Of a DNA stretch of 47,759 nt, positions 1 to 6,917 are shown piece by piece. The stretch's first letter is position 1; every line of letters starts with the position of its first letter. The stretch is from a virus: IMG/VR virus record IMGVR_UViG_3300050821_005333, positions 1-47,759 of that record. One strand, 5' to 3'. The translations under genes were made by a program, and so were the position numbers. A model generated the notes under the pieces. The model was not told where the DNA came from. It was given only the letters and a program-made list of their open reading frames with translations, and did no database searches.

Positions 1-1
1 A

Positions 2-139
2 CTAAATAGGATTTCACAACGAGACAAAAATTTTAGGATCGATGACATCCTTAAAACTCCTGAATTTTACTCTAGGGAAGAAATTCTAGAATATACCGAC
101 GATTCGAGGATTAAAGAGCTACTAGGGATAGACAAATGA
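2..139 (+). CDS. C-terminal fragment of an unknown protein, cut by the window edge
   Basis: An open frame runs from the first bases to a TGA that overlaps the ATG of the next gene in an ATGA junction, the same coupling used elsewhere in this module. It encodes about 45 residues, charged and mostly helical in character, ending in ELLGIDK. The 5' part and the start lie outside the window. The tail matches no family I recognise. It is probably the upstream member of the operon that continues with the sigma-like gene. Confidence 0.6.
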   Translation, partial: LNRISQRDKNFRIDDILKTPEFYSREEILEYTDDSRIKELLGIDK

Positions 140-558
140 AAGAAAAACGATACCGTCCAAAAAAAGGAAGGACTGTTAGTTGGAATTATCTAATGGCTCA
201 AAATTGGAGAGTCGGAAAGGACGATGACTGGAGCGCGTACTGGAATTGGGCGGGCCATAGAAGAGAAGAAAACGGAGAGATATTTGAGACTTCAAGGGCC
301 AATCCTGATTTGTCAGACGAGGTAACAGAAAATCGAGTAGAGAGAGAAGAAATTGCAGAGGCAAAAATACAGGTTATCATGGAGAATTCGGGAGATATTT
401 TAAGCCGACAAGAACATAAAGTCATGCATTTGTTAATGGCCGGATACTCGCTTATTAAAATTGCCGAAACTCTAAACATTTCGCAGCCATCTGTCTCTAT
501 CTACGTAAAGCGTGGCCGAAAGAAGCTCAAAAAACTATTACAAAATGAGGGTCTATAG
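136..558 (+). CDS. Sigma-70 region 4 / LuxR-like helix-turn-helix protein
   Basis: The protein has 140 residues. Its C-terminal 50 residues form a typical sigma region 4 or LuxR-type helix-turn-helix: LSRQEHKVMHLLMAGYS, then IAETLNISQPSVSIYVKR and a basic tail. The N-terminal half is basic and Trp-rich (KGRTVSWNYLMAQNW) and then acidic; no region 2 (core-binding) motif is visible. Phage proteins of this kind often act as transcription activators or small sigma factors for late genes; that role here is inference. ATG start overlaps the previous stop. Alternatives are a terminase-small-subunit-like HTH protein or a plain repressor. Confidence 0.75.
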   Translation: MKEKRYRPKKGRTVSWNYLMAQNWRVGKDDDWSAYWNWAGHRREENGEIFETSRANPDLSDEVTENRVEREEIAEAKIQVIMENSGDILSRQEHKVMHLLMAGYSLIKIAETLNISQPSVSIYVKRGRKKLKKLLQNEGL

Positions 559-615
559 AAAGGCTTAACGAGCAGTGTATATAGAAGGGAACCGAGATAC
601 GAAGGAAAGGAGCAT

Positions 616-849
616 ATGAAACATAAGTGGATAGCATGGAATGAGCTAGAGTGCCCGGTTGAAGGAGTGTTAACAGTCTATATAGAAGGGGATCAAATTG
701 TCTATGACATGGGAGGAACACAGGTTCTTGTAACAGATGGCCGGTGTCCGGAATGTGGCGAAAAGATAAATTACGAAGCTCAAGTGAACTTTAGGAACGA
801 GGACTTAGAAGATTTTAAGTTACAGTTGCTAAAGGAAGGAGAAGACTAA
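616..849 (+). CDS. Small protein with one CPEC zinc-knuckle-like motif
   Basis: The protein has 77 residues, preceded by a strong AAGGAG ribosome binding site about 5 bases before the ATG. The N-terminal half looks beta-rich; a single CPECGEKI motif lies near residue 50. Only one CxxC pair is present, so zinc binding would need dimerisation or a partner. No family is recognised. The next gene starts at its stop codon, so the two are probably translated together. Confidence 0.7.
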   Translation: MKHKWIAWNELECPVEGVLTVYIEGDQIVYDMGGTQVLVTDGRCPECGEKINYEAQVNFRNEDLEDFKLQLLKEGED

Positions 850-1008
850 ATGAAAGCGTTGTATAAGAAGCGGTTACTTAAACTCGCCAATCATCCTAGG
901 AAAGGAAAATTAGGACATAAAGTATTTGCGGCGGTAAAGTATTTATTTAGCCCTGCGCCTAGAACGCGCAAGCAAGAAGCAAAAGTGATAGAAGATTTTG
1001 TGAAGTAA
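850..1008 (+). CDS. Small basic protein, unknown
   Basis: The ATG overlaps the preceding stop (TAAATGA) and the frame gives 52 residues, very rich in Lys and Arg (MKALYKKRLLKL, then HPRKGKLGHK) and ending IEDFVK. High basicity would suit nucleic-acid or membrane-surface binding, but no family is recognised. It fills exactly the space between two well supported genes, which is the main reason to accept it. Confidence 0.6.
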   Translation: MKALYKKRLLKLANHPRKGKLGHKVFAAVKYLFSPAPRTRKQEAKVIEDFVK

Positions 1009-1032
1009 TTGAAACAACGAGGAGAAATAGAA

Positions 1033-1503
1033 ATGGCAAACATTACACAAGATGAAATTACAGTGGATTTTGTAAATACAAAAACTAAGTTTCCTAAGTT
1101 TTCCAGTGGATCTCTTAAGCTGACAAACGGAGAATGGCTCACTGTTTCAAAAGATGTGGACATTGAATTTTTTAAAAAAGGAAGCTCGTATCAAGTCGAA
1201 ATTGAGACTAATGAAAAGGGCTATCAGTCTTTAGTTAAAGTTCTTGGAGGAGGACGGCCCGAGGTAAATGATCCTGCGCCAACTGAAGATAAAATAACGA
1301 CGAAGCCGGTCCGTGTTACCAAAGAATACAAAGAGAGGGATTTTGATGCGGAAGCTAGAGGGAAAAGTCGGTTCGGATTATTTGCTGCTGCTCTTCAATC
1401 ACCTGCGCTTGCGGGCATGAAATTTGATACCCTAGAGGAGTTTCTTGAATTGGTGAAGAAAGCCGCCGATGCTGGATTAGTATATACATTTGAGGGGAAA
1501 TAG
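1033..1503 (+). CDS. Possible single-stranded DNA-binding (OB-fold-like) protein
   Basis: The ATG at 1033 is chosen over an in-frame TTG 24 bases upstream because GAGGAG sits 9 bases before it. The protein has 156 residues. The N-terminal 75 residues are predicted beta-strand (FVNTKTKFPKFSSGSLKL, WLTVSKDVDIEFF, YQVEIETN), a pattern seen in small OB-fold proteins that bind single-stranded DNA. A basic linker follows, then a helical C-terminus (FDTLEEFLELVKKAADAGL). Its place among replication genes fits ssDNA binding; no diagnostic motif proves it. Confidence 0.55.
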   Translation: MANITQDEITVDFVNTKTKFPKFSSGSLKLTNGEWLTVSKDVDIEFFKKGSSYQVEIETNEKGYQSLVKVLGGGRPEVNDPAPTEDKITTKPVRVTKEYKERDFDAEARGKSRFGLFAAALQSPALAGMKFDTLEEFLELVKKAADAGLVYTFEGK

Positions 1504-1508
1504 TTTCG

Positions 1509-1582
1509 GCACTAATCGTCTAATGGCAGGACATATTTGCTGAAAAGCTTATAAAATGCCGGTTCAAGTCCGGCTTAGGGCC
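1509..1582 (+). tRNA. tRNA-like element lacking a canonical anticodon loop
   Basis: A canonical D-arm (GTCT-AATGGCA-GGAC, 1518-1532) and a perfect T-arm (GCCGG-TTCAAGT-CCGGC, 1558-1574) are present. The acceptor strands 1509-1515 and 1575-1581 pair at six of seven positions (one A/G mismatch); one more pair, G1508-C1582, could extend them. The middle arm is wrong for a tRNA: 24 bases lie between position 26 and the T-stem, and no register gives a 5-bp stem closing a 7-base loop with T33. What folds instead is GCT-GAAA-AGC (1539-1548), a GNRA tetraloop hairpin, inside a weak ATA/TAT pair. No CCA is encoded. It is a degenerate tRNA gene or a deliberate tRNA mimic. Confidence 0.5.
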
Positions 1583-1595
1583 AATTTAAATAGAT

Positions 1596-1654
1596 TCCCG
1601 ACAAAAAGGCCAGATTCGTTGGTAAATCAACGATGAAGCCAAAACAAATCGGGA
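1596..1654 (+). ncRNA. Nested hairpin RNA element downstream of the tRNA-like gene
   Basis: Three colinear helices nest without conflict: TCCCGA 1596-1601 with TCGGGA 1649-1654, GGC 1608-1610 with GCC 1638-1640, and CGTTG 1617-1621 with CAACG 1628-1632 around a GTAAAT loop. The spacers are A-rich. No open reading frame with a usable start occupies this stretch. A second small hairpin (GCGG 1673-1676 with CCGC 1687-1690) lies between it and the next ribosome binding site. Function is unknown; a processed RNA, leader or recognition element is possible. Confidence 0.4.
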
Positions 1655-1710
1655 GCCTTGTATACAGGGAACGCGGTATAAATGATCCGCCATGAAAATC
1701 TAGGAGACTT

Positions 1711-1830
1711 ATGAAGAAATCAAAGAAGCTAAAACGGAAACTTGCAGGCCGAGTAGCAGATTGGGAAAGCACCATTGCTCGTAATTCTAGCGAGAAGAAG
1801 GCTTACCGTAAGCCAGGAAGCAACAAGTGA
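1711..1830 (+). CDS. Very small basic peptide
   Basis: The ATG is preceded by TAGGAGAC, a good ribosome binding site 5-6 bases upstream. The 39-residue product starts MKKSKKLKRKLAGRV and is overwhelmingly basic, ending in KPGSNK. Such peptides in phage often bind nucleic acid, but nothing specific can be recognised. It is the first coding element after the 207-bp noncoding interval. Confidence 0.5.
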   Translation: MKKSKKLKRKLAGRVADWESTIARNSSEKKAYRKPGSNK

Positions 1831-1902
1831 GCAGTATAACGAAGGATTGCGATCAGAAATGAAACAAGCTAAGAAGAAGGCTAAAATAAAAGAGGAATTA
1901 TC

Positions 1903-2112
1903 ATGAATGAGCATATGATCGAAGGAAATATGTATGAAAAGGATAAACAAGTTGTTTTAGAATATTTACCAGAGCTTTTAAAAGACATAACAGAAGAAGC
2001 ATACTGCCACCATACTCTTTATAAAGTTCTTGAAATTGCAGAGTTTCTTAGACGGGTTTTGCAATGTGAAGAAATAGCAGAGGAAGAAGCGCAAACAGAG
2101 ACAATAAATTGA
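1903..2112 (+). CDS. Small acidic helical protein, unknown
   Basis: The protein has 69 residues and an AGAGG sequence upstream of the ATG. It looks wholly helical (VVLEYLPELLKDITEEAY, LYKVLEIAEFLRRVLQ) with an acidic C-terminal tail. A possible 15-codon leader ORF (1859-1906, MKQAKKKAKIKEELS) overlaps its start and could couple translation. The next gene, an HNH endonuclease, starts inside its stop codon. No family is recognised. Confidence 0.6.
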   Translation: MNEHMIEGNMYEKDKQVVLEYLPELLKDITEEAYCHHTLYKVLEIAEFLRRVLQCEEIAEEEAQTETIN

Positions 2113-2633
2113 AAGATATCGTAGGAAAAAACTTTGGTCAATTATTCGTGTTGAAAAATGTTCCGCCTATATTTTCTGGCGGGGTTAAAAAACTTATGGT
2201 ATTGTGTCGGTGTGCTTGTGGTACAAAAAAGATTCTTAGAAAAGAATCAATTACAAGAAAAATTGCACCTGTTTTAACTTGTGGATGTTTGCAAAGGAAA
2301 GTTGTTAGTCTTCTTAAAGCTAGAAACACGATACACGGAGAAGGGGGAAAAACTACAGAATACTTTGTATGGCGTGGCATGAAAGCTAGATGCTATAATC
2401 CTAATGATCCAAGTTATAAAGACTACGGCGGCAGGGGTATTAGGGTATACAAACCATGGCGAAAATCCTATGTAGTATTTTTAAAATATATTTTAAAAAC
2501 AATCGGTCGGAAACCGGCTTTTGAATATTCAATAGATAGAATTGACAATAACGGGAATTATGAACCTGGAAATATTAGATGGGCCACTAAAAAACAACAA
2601 ATACATAATCGGAGAAAAAGAAAGTGTCGTTAA
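2109..2633 (+). CDS. Free-standing HNH homing-type endonuclease with N-terminal zinc ribbon
   Basis: The 174-residue protein starts at a TTG that overlaps the TGA of the upstream gene. It matches a widespread phage HNH family: an N-terminal Cys cluster (CRCACG, later TCGCL) for zinc, then HGEGGKTTEYFVWRGMKARC, YKDYGGRGIRV, and the conserved C-terminal block SIDRIDNNGNYEPGNIRWAT with a basic end. Such proteins nick DNA and spread by homing. The gene is squeezed between two genes with overlaps at both ends and looks more A/T-rich than its neighbours, consistent with a recently mobile insertion. Both flanking genes appear intact. Confidence 0.85.
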   Translation: MKDIVGKNFGQLFVLKNVPPIFSGGVKKLMVLCRCACGTKKILRKESITRKIAPVLTCGCLQRKVVSLLKARNTIHGEGGKTTEYFVWRGMKARCYNPNDPSYKDYGGRGIRVYKPWRKSYVVFLKYILKTIGRKPAFEYSIDRIDNNGNYEPGNIRWATKKQQIHNRRKRKCR

Positions 2634-3430
2634 TTAAAAGCCAAAGTGGCTCTAATATTTTAGTCTTTAATGATATAACTCACCGCTATCACCTAAATGG
2701 TAACGCAGTTCCTGGTGCGACGACATTTACGAAAGGCGGGTACCCAACAGGTGAGGGGCTCATCTCTTGGATGAAAGGAGAGAGCGCAAAATACGCGCTT
2801 GACATTGGCTTCCAACTAGGCCAAGTTGGTGAGCCCCTATCGGAGACCAGGAAGAAAGAAATTATTAAAGAGGCAAAAGGCAAGGATAAAGAAGCAGCAG
2901 AAACCGCCGCTGCCATTGGTACCCTGGTCCACGATTACGCGTATCACTCTGAACTAGGTCACGGTGAAGAAGTTCGGGAGATTCTCGCCGTAGCAGGAGA
3001 TCACCCCGACTGGCAAAAGATTAAAAACGGAATTGATAAGTTTGAAGCCTGGAATAAAGAGAACAAGGACGAGCTTTTAATGTCCGAGACCATTGTTGGC
3101 TCCGCCGTTCATCAATTCGGCGGAAAGTTCGATAGGTTATCGAAAGGGTTTATTCTCGATGATTTTAAGACCTCTAACAGCATTTACATAGACCACTTTA
3201 ATCAGCTTGGAGCGTATGCCGTTGCCCTAGAGGAATGGATGGGCATATCTGTAAAAGGTCTCCGGGTACTTCGATTTGGGAAAGAGGACGGGGAGTTTCA
3301 GCCGTTGTTAATTAGTGATCCAGAAGAAATAAAGGCCTTTAAATATCAAGCCATTCTTTGCAGACAGACCTATAAGTTTCGGTTGAAGTGGGAAGCAGAC
3401 AAACGTTTTGATTGGAAGAGGAAGAAATGA
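2624..3430 (+). CDS. PD-(D/E)XK superfamily exonuclease (RecB/Cas4-like)
   Basis: The start is GTG at 2624 with GGAGA upstream; it overlaps the end of the HNH gene. The 268-residue protein shows the RecB/Cas4-type nuclease layout: IGTLVHDYAY (His motif, about residue 99), GGKFDRL (motif II Asp, about 166-172), ILDDFKTS (motif III D-x-K, about 176-183), and a following helix DHFNQLGAYAVALEEW. Phage members process DNA ends in replication or recombination. The position beside the primase-helicase supports a role in phage DNA metabolism. Confidence 0.85.
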   Translation: MSLIKSQSGSNILVFNDITHRYHLNGNAVPGATTFTKGGYPTGEGLISWMKGESAKYALDIGFQLGQVGEPLSETRKKEIIKEAKGKDKEAAETAAAIGTLVHDYAYHSELGHGEEVREILAVAGDHPDWQKIKNGIDKFEAWNKENKDELLMSETIVGSAVHQFGGKFDRLSKGFILDDFKTSNSIYIDHFNQLGAYAVALEEWMGISVKGLRVLRFGKEDGEFQPLLISDPEEIKAFKYQAILCRQTYKFRLKWEADKRFDWKRKK

Positions 3431-3534
3431 AACTTTATTGTAGGCGCTGTGATAGGGTTGTTAAATGCCTAGAGAAATTGTACTGTTGGATTTGTTCAAG
3501 ATGCTATCTTGTCTTAAAGGACAAAAATGTATAA
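3427..3534 (+). CDS. 35-residue multi-cysteine zinc-ribbon peptide
   Basis: The ATG overlaps the preceding stop (ATGA) and the stop overlaps the following ATG, so the gene fits exactly in the gap. The product is MKLYCRRCDRVVKC followed by YCWICSRCYLVL: six cysteines in 35 residues, including CRRC, CWIC and CSRC pairs. It should bind at least one zinc ion. Small zinc-ribbon peptides are common in phage operons; partner and role are unknown. Confidence 0.65.
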   Translation: MKLYCRRCDRVVKCLEKLYCWICSRCYLVLKDKNV

Positions 3535-5017
3535 ATTACCAAACTGGTTCAATGTAATTCCAGTTCAAGATAAGCGCCCACTTGTGAAGTGGGAGCAATA
3601 CATTGACAGGAAACAAACCCTAGAAGAAAAGGCCGAGCTTATGAAGCTGAATCCTAATGGCAAGGTCGGGGTAATATGTGGGCCAGTGAGCCAATTATTC
3701 GTCCTAGATGATGACGGAGGTTTCGATGAGAAAAAGTACTCCGTTCCAAAAACAAGGACAGTTAAAACACCTCGTGGAGGTAAGCACTATTATTTCAGAT
3801 GGATCCCGCAGTTGGATGGTAAGATTACCACTTGCACGGGAATCTTGCCGGGCGTTGACGTTAGAGGTCAGGGGGGATTCGTTGTCCATTACGAGTGGGA
3901 AAAGCACTCTAGCCTCTATCAATTTGCCGAGCCCCCTCAGTGGCTGATTGACCTATTACCAGATAAAGGGACTCATAGTACCTCAATGGTCGCACAAACT
4001 AAACAAAAGGCAGATGATCCATGGATTAAACAGCAATTTGATGAGATGAAGGAGGGAAATAGAAATGCCACCTTTACTAGCATTGCAGGAAGTCTACGTT
4101 CGAGAGGGTACAGCCCTGACGAAATATTTGTATTATTGCAAGGGAAGGCGAAGGAAGTTGATTTCAGTGATCACGAACTTCGAACAATTTGTGCGTCAAT
4201 TGGCCGATATGAACCAAGAGGGGCGGTATCAGGAAACGCATCATCTATCGAGTCATTGCTCGAAGACGATAGTCTAGAGGCCTTTTTACAGGAAGTCAAA
4301 CCACGCCAATGGGTTATACCTGGTTTGATAGCGAAAGAATCGATTACGTTTTTAGCGGGTTTACCGAAATGTTATAAGTCTTGGTTACTGATCGATCTTG
4401 CCCTAGAGGCTTCAAAGAATGACGGGAAGTGGCTAAATAAATTCCCTGTAAATAAGTGTAAGGTTTTGTATATAGACCAAGAACGTTCCAAAGAAGAGAG
4501 CCAAAGACGGTTTTTATCCCTAATGTCCGAGAAAAATATATCTTATAAAGACTTAAGTTTGCGAGTGAAGACCAAAACAAGAATCAAAATAGATTTAGAC
4601 GCGTCATTTGAAGCATTTAAACGGGAACTAAAGGAAAAACAGCCGGATTTAGTTTTGGTCGATAGTTTTATTAGGTTCCATACTAAAAACGTCATGGATC
4701 AAAGCGCCATCCAACCTGTACTAGAGAGGCTTACCGAATTACGAAATGAGTTTAAATGCTCGTTTGTGTTTATTTATCATGATAGAAAAACGACCTACAA
4801 CACTGAAACGAAACAACCACCGTCTTTCGAGGACATGGTGGGAAGTATTTTCATCTCTTCAGTGGCGGACCACTGTTTTTCTGTGCGGAAACAAGATGCA
4901 GAAACTTCTTTAGTTTATAATACGGCGAATAATTTAGGGGCCACTGTTGATCCATTTATGGTTAGAGTCATTGACCGGGACGAAGAAAAAACCAAAATCA
5001 GTGTGGAGGCTTTTTAA
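3527..5017 (+). CDS. Bifunctional primase-polymerase / RepA-like helicase
   Basis: The protein has 496 residues. The N-terminal half is an archaeo-eukaryotic-type primase-polymerase: FVLDDD (58-63) holds catalytic acidic residues, GGKHYYF (84-90) the conserved His, and VDVRGQGG (110-117) the third motif. Residues 178-232 (GNRNATFTSIAGSL through CASIGRY) resemble the primase C-terminal helical domain. The C-terminal half is a RecA-fold ATPase of the RepA/AAA_25 kind, with Walker A GLPKCYKS (278-285) and Walker B LVLVDS (375-380). Known relatives prime DNA and unwind the fork, so this is probably the replication initiator/primase-helicase working with the family A polymerase encoded downstream. 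Confidence 0.9.
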   Translation: MYKLPNWFNVIPVQDKRPLVKWEQYIDRKQTLEEKAELMKLNPNGKVGVICGPVSQLFVLDDDGGFDEKKYSVPKTRTVKTPRGGKHYYFRWIPQLDGKITTCTGILPGVDVRGQGGFVVHYEWEKHSSLYQFAEPPQWLIDLLPDKGTHSTSMVAQTKQKADDPWIKQQFDEMKEGNRNATFTSIAGSLRSRGYSPDEIFVLLQGKAKEVDFSDHELRTICASIGRYEPRGAVSGNASSIESLLEDDSLEAFLQEVKPRQWVIPGLIAKESITFLAGLPKCYKSWLLIDLALEASKNDGKWLNKFPVNKCKVLYIDQERSKEESQRRFLSLMSEKNISYKDLSLRVKTKTRIKIDLDASFEAFKRELKEKQPDLVLVDSFIRFHTKNVMDQSAIQPVLERLTELRNEFKCSFVFIYHDRKTTYNTETKQPPSFEDMVGSIFISSVADHCFSVRKQDAETSLVYNTANNLGATVDPFMVRVIDRDEEKTKISVEAF

Positions 5018-5539
5018 ATGCGAAAACCCATTTGTTATGTTGCCAGAGCAATGACAGGGTTAGTTGCTGCTGATGTTGTAGCGCAAGCAAGACTTGATAA
5101 ATGTTTTCTCGAATCAAAAGGCTTTAAAGTTCTTTGTCCAGTTTCCGAGGAAGGAGTGATTTCTGCCGTTCATAAGATTCAGGCGACCAAAGACCAGATG
5201 GATACCTACTGGCGACGAGACAAGCAAATGATCGAAGAGGCGGATGTTCTTTTTAATATGTCTCCACATATGGCATCCTTAGGTGTTATCCGAGAGCATG
5301 GATACGCAAGGTTCTTTCTTTACCGTAAAGTTATAAGCGTGTTCCCTAAAAGGTCTTTACCAGGAGAAGGGGCGGTTTGCTATTACGAGGATGATTTTGT
5401 TACTGATTCCCTTGAAGACGCCGCACATGAGGCATTAAGGACCCATGGTACGCTGGTCAAGAGGCTGAAATGGCGGCTTTGTCTCTATATAAGATGCATT
5501 CCTAAAATGATCCGATGCTTTTTTGGAGGATGGAAATGA
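5018..5539 (+). CDS. Nucleoside 2-deoxyribosyltransferase-like protein
   Basis: It starts directly after the preceding stop. The N-terminal 120 residues follow the deoxyribosyltransferase fold pattern: YVARAMTGL at the start, GFKVLCPVSEEGV, then YWRRDKQMIEEADVLFNM and SLGVIREHGYARF, where Asp and Glu would supply the active site. Known enzymes exchange bases on deoxynucleosides or hydrolyse nucleotides. In phage they serve nucleotide salvage or base modification. The C-terminal 50 residues are basic and hydrophobic (RLCLYIRCIPKMIRCFFGG) and could touch the membrane. Substrate unknown. Confidence 0.7.
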   Translation: MRKPICYVARAMTGLVAADVVAQARLDKCFLESKGFKVLCPVSEEGVISAVHKIQATKDQMDTYWRRDKQMIEEADVLFNMSPHMASLGVIREHGYARFFLYRKVISVFPKRSLPGEGAVCYYEDDFVTDSLEDAAHEALRTHGTLVKRLKWRLCLYIRCIPKMIRCFFGGWK

Positions 5540-6009
5540 GAAAATTGTTGACTTGTTTATCTACAATCTTGCTAAGCGTATCAGTGTTCGCAGGATGGGG
5601 CCATAATGACTATGAGGACCACCGTCCGTTCTATCCCCCTATGTACGGTCCTGTTTATTCTCCGGTTACGCCTCCAGTCGCGCAACCAAGAAACGGGGTG
5701 GATGGAAGAGATGGCAAAGACAGTACGGTTCCTGGACCCAAAGGTGCCCAAGGGTCGGTGGGTCTACCAGGACAGAACGGTAGAAATGGACAAGACGCTC
5801 CCACAGACCTACAACATACCGGTAGGCTGTCTATCCGATTATTGGATTTAAAGTATCTTAGCATTGGATTGTACGATACCTATAATCTTGGGGCCGGACA
5901 TAATCAGGACCTAGGCGTTGATGTCATGTTTAAGCTTGGGGAATCGTATGAGTCCCGGCAGTTAAAAGCCCTAGAAAAACGTCTAGCTATTTTGGAGCAA
6001 TCCCGATGA
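5536..6009 (+). CDS. Exported protein with collagen-like Gly-X-Y repeats
   Basis: The ATG at 5536 is chosen because GGAGG lies 6-10 bases before it. The 157-residue product begins with a textbook Sec signal peptide (MRKLLTCLSTILLSVSVFA, cleavage expected near VFA/GW). A Pro- and Tyr-rich stretch follows (PFYPPMYGPVYSPV), then interrupted collagen-like triplets (GVDGRDGKD, GPKGAQGSVGLPGQNGRNG) and a C-terminal domain ending in a short helix (RQLKALEKRLAILEQ) that could trimerise. Collagen-like segments are known in tail fibres, but fibres do not carry signal peptides and this gene sits among replication genes. An envelope-acting or host-surface protein is more likely. The ATG overlaps the previous stop. 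Confidence 0.75.
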   Translation: MRKLLTCLSTILLSVSVFAGWGHNDYEDHRPFYPPMYGPVYSPVTPPVAQPRNGVDGRDGKDSTVPGPKGAQGSVGLPGQNGRNGQDAPTDLQHTGRLSIRLLDLKYLSIGLYDTYNLGAGHNQDLGVDVMFKLGESYESRQLKALEKRLAILEQSR

Positions 6010-6167
6010 AGAGAATACCTAGAAAAGTTAAAGCGGCTGTAAAACTCCTAGAAAAGAACGTGCGCTATCCCGTAAATACGGGTTCTCTGGATAATTTCTA
6101 CTTTTCTCATGCCTTATACATACTTCTGGAATACATACGAAAACAAGAGGAAAAACAAGATGCGTAA
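6006..6167 (+). CDS. Small protein, unknown
   Basis: The ATG overlaps the preceding TGA and the frame gives 53 residues: a basic N-terminus (MKRIPRKVKAAVKLLEKN) then a helical stretch (FYFSHALYILLEYIRKQ). The stop overlaps the start of the following membrane protein. It fills the gap with no other candidate frame. No homologue is recognised. Confidence 0.6.
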   Translation: MKRIPRKVKAAVKLLEKNVRYPVNTGSLDNFYFSHALYILLEYIRKQEEKQDA

Positions 6168-6348
6168 GTCTACTATTGCCAGATTAATGTTGTTTTGTTA
6201 TGGACTCAATTTTGCTATGGGAATATTGTCCCTACTAATACACAACTGGTTCGGGATAGTATGGAGCGGCCTATTCATCACCTATTGTTCTTGGTGGCTG
6301 GAAAAAACGTATTTCGATGCGGGAGATAAAAATGAAACCGAAGATTAG
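6160..6348 (+). CDS. Small membrane protein with two hydrophobic segments
   Basis: The ATG at 6160, inside the previous stop, is preferred to an in-frame upstream ATG at 6109 because of AGAGG upstream and the usual overlapping junction. The 62 residues contain two hydrophobic stretches, roughly residues 7-27 (ARLMLFCYGLNFAMGILSLL) and 30-45 (FGIVWSGLFITYCSWW), and a charged tail. An inner-membrane location is likely; function is not recognisable. Confidence 0.6.
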   Translation: MRKSTIARLMLFCYGLNFAMGILSLLIHNWFGIVWSGLFITYCSWWLEKTYFDAGDKNETED

Positions 6349-6565
6349 GCGAAAGAAGCTTATACGAGAAGATCTTGAGAACCAACTTGCTAAGGCGGAA
6401 AGAAGGATTCAGAAAATAGCAGAAAACGCCTACATGATTCGGCAACAAATAGAGTTGTTCGACCGAGTTACAAAACAAGCACAAGTTGTAGCTGAAGCGA
6501 AAACGATTGAGGGAGGGGTGTATGCCCTATATAAAAAAAGGAAGGCAAAAGGAGCTACTTTGTGA
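6332..6565 (+). CDS. Basic coiled-coil protein, unknown
   Basis: The ATG at 6332 is preferred over the one at 6317 because GGGAG lies 7 bases upstream. The product has 77 residues: a strongly basic N-terminus (MKPKIRRKKLIRED), then a heptad-like helix (LENQLAKAERRIQKIAENAY), ending in KKRKAKG. Basic plus coiled-coil suggests a nucleic-acid-associated dimer, but this is inference. It overlaps the genes on both sides. Confidence 0.6.
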   Translation: MKPKIRRKKLIREDLENQLAKAERRIQKIAENAYMIRQQIELFDRVTKQAQVVAEAKTIEGGVYALYKKRKAKGATL

Positions 6566-6917
6566 ACCACAGCGAGCCAACAATGATGGTGACTGGAATT
6601 TTTTATACACGCGAGAGTATTTGAAGGCCTTTATTGCGGAGCCGGGTTATAAAACCATTGCTCTAATTCGTAAAGCCTCTTTGACTCCGTCTAAGCTAGA
6701 AGGGGTCAAGAAAGTAGAGGATTTGCTCACGGTGCAAGGAGTGAATCAGTTAGATAGGATCGTCGCTAGAGATTTGGCGTTCGCTGAATTCTATCGTCGC
6801 GTGGGTGCTATTTACGAAGAAGGAGCGAAGAATATTAATGGGGATCTTGAAGCTTATGAGGACGCGTTGAGAGCTTGCAGAGAAAAGCACATGGAATTTC
6901 ATACGGAGAAACAATAA
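6522..6917 (+). CDS. Conserved phage protein with MPYI N-terminus (DUF6899-like)
   Basis: The ATG at 6522 is preceded by GGGAGGGG and gives the MPYIKKGRQKEL opening typical of a widespread small phage protein family, followed by the usual Gly-Asp-aromatic-Asn pattern (here GDWNFLYTREYLKAFI). The rest is helical and the protein is longer (131 residues) than the shortest relatives. Function of the family is not known to me. Its position next to the nucleotide pyrophosphohydrolase and DNA polymerase is common for such genes. Confidence 0.6.
   Translation: MPYIKKGRQKELLCEPQRANNDGDWNFLYTREYLKAFIAEPGYKTIALIRKASLTPSKLEGVKKVEDLLTVQGVNQLDRIVARDLAFAEFYRRVGAIYEEGAKNINGDLEAYEDALRACREKHMEFHTEKQ

Noticed and set aside
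1009-1032. TTG start for the OB-like protein
   Set aside because: The ATG at 1033 has GAGGAG at proper spacing; the TTG simply abuts the previous stop.
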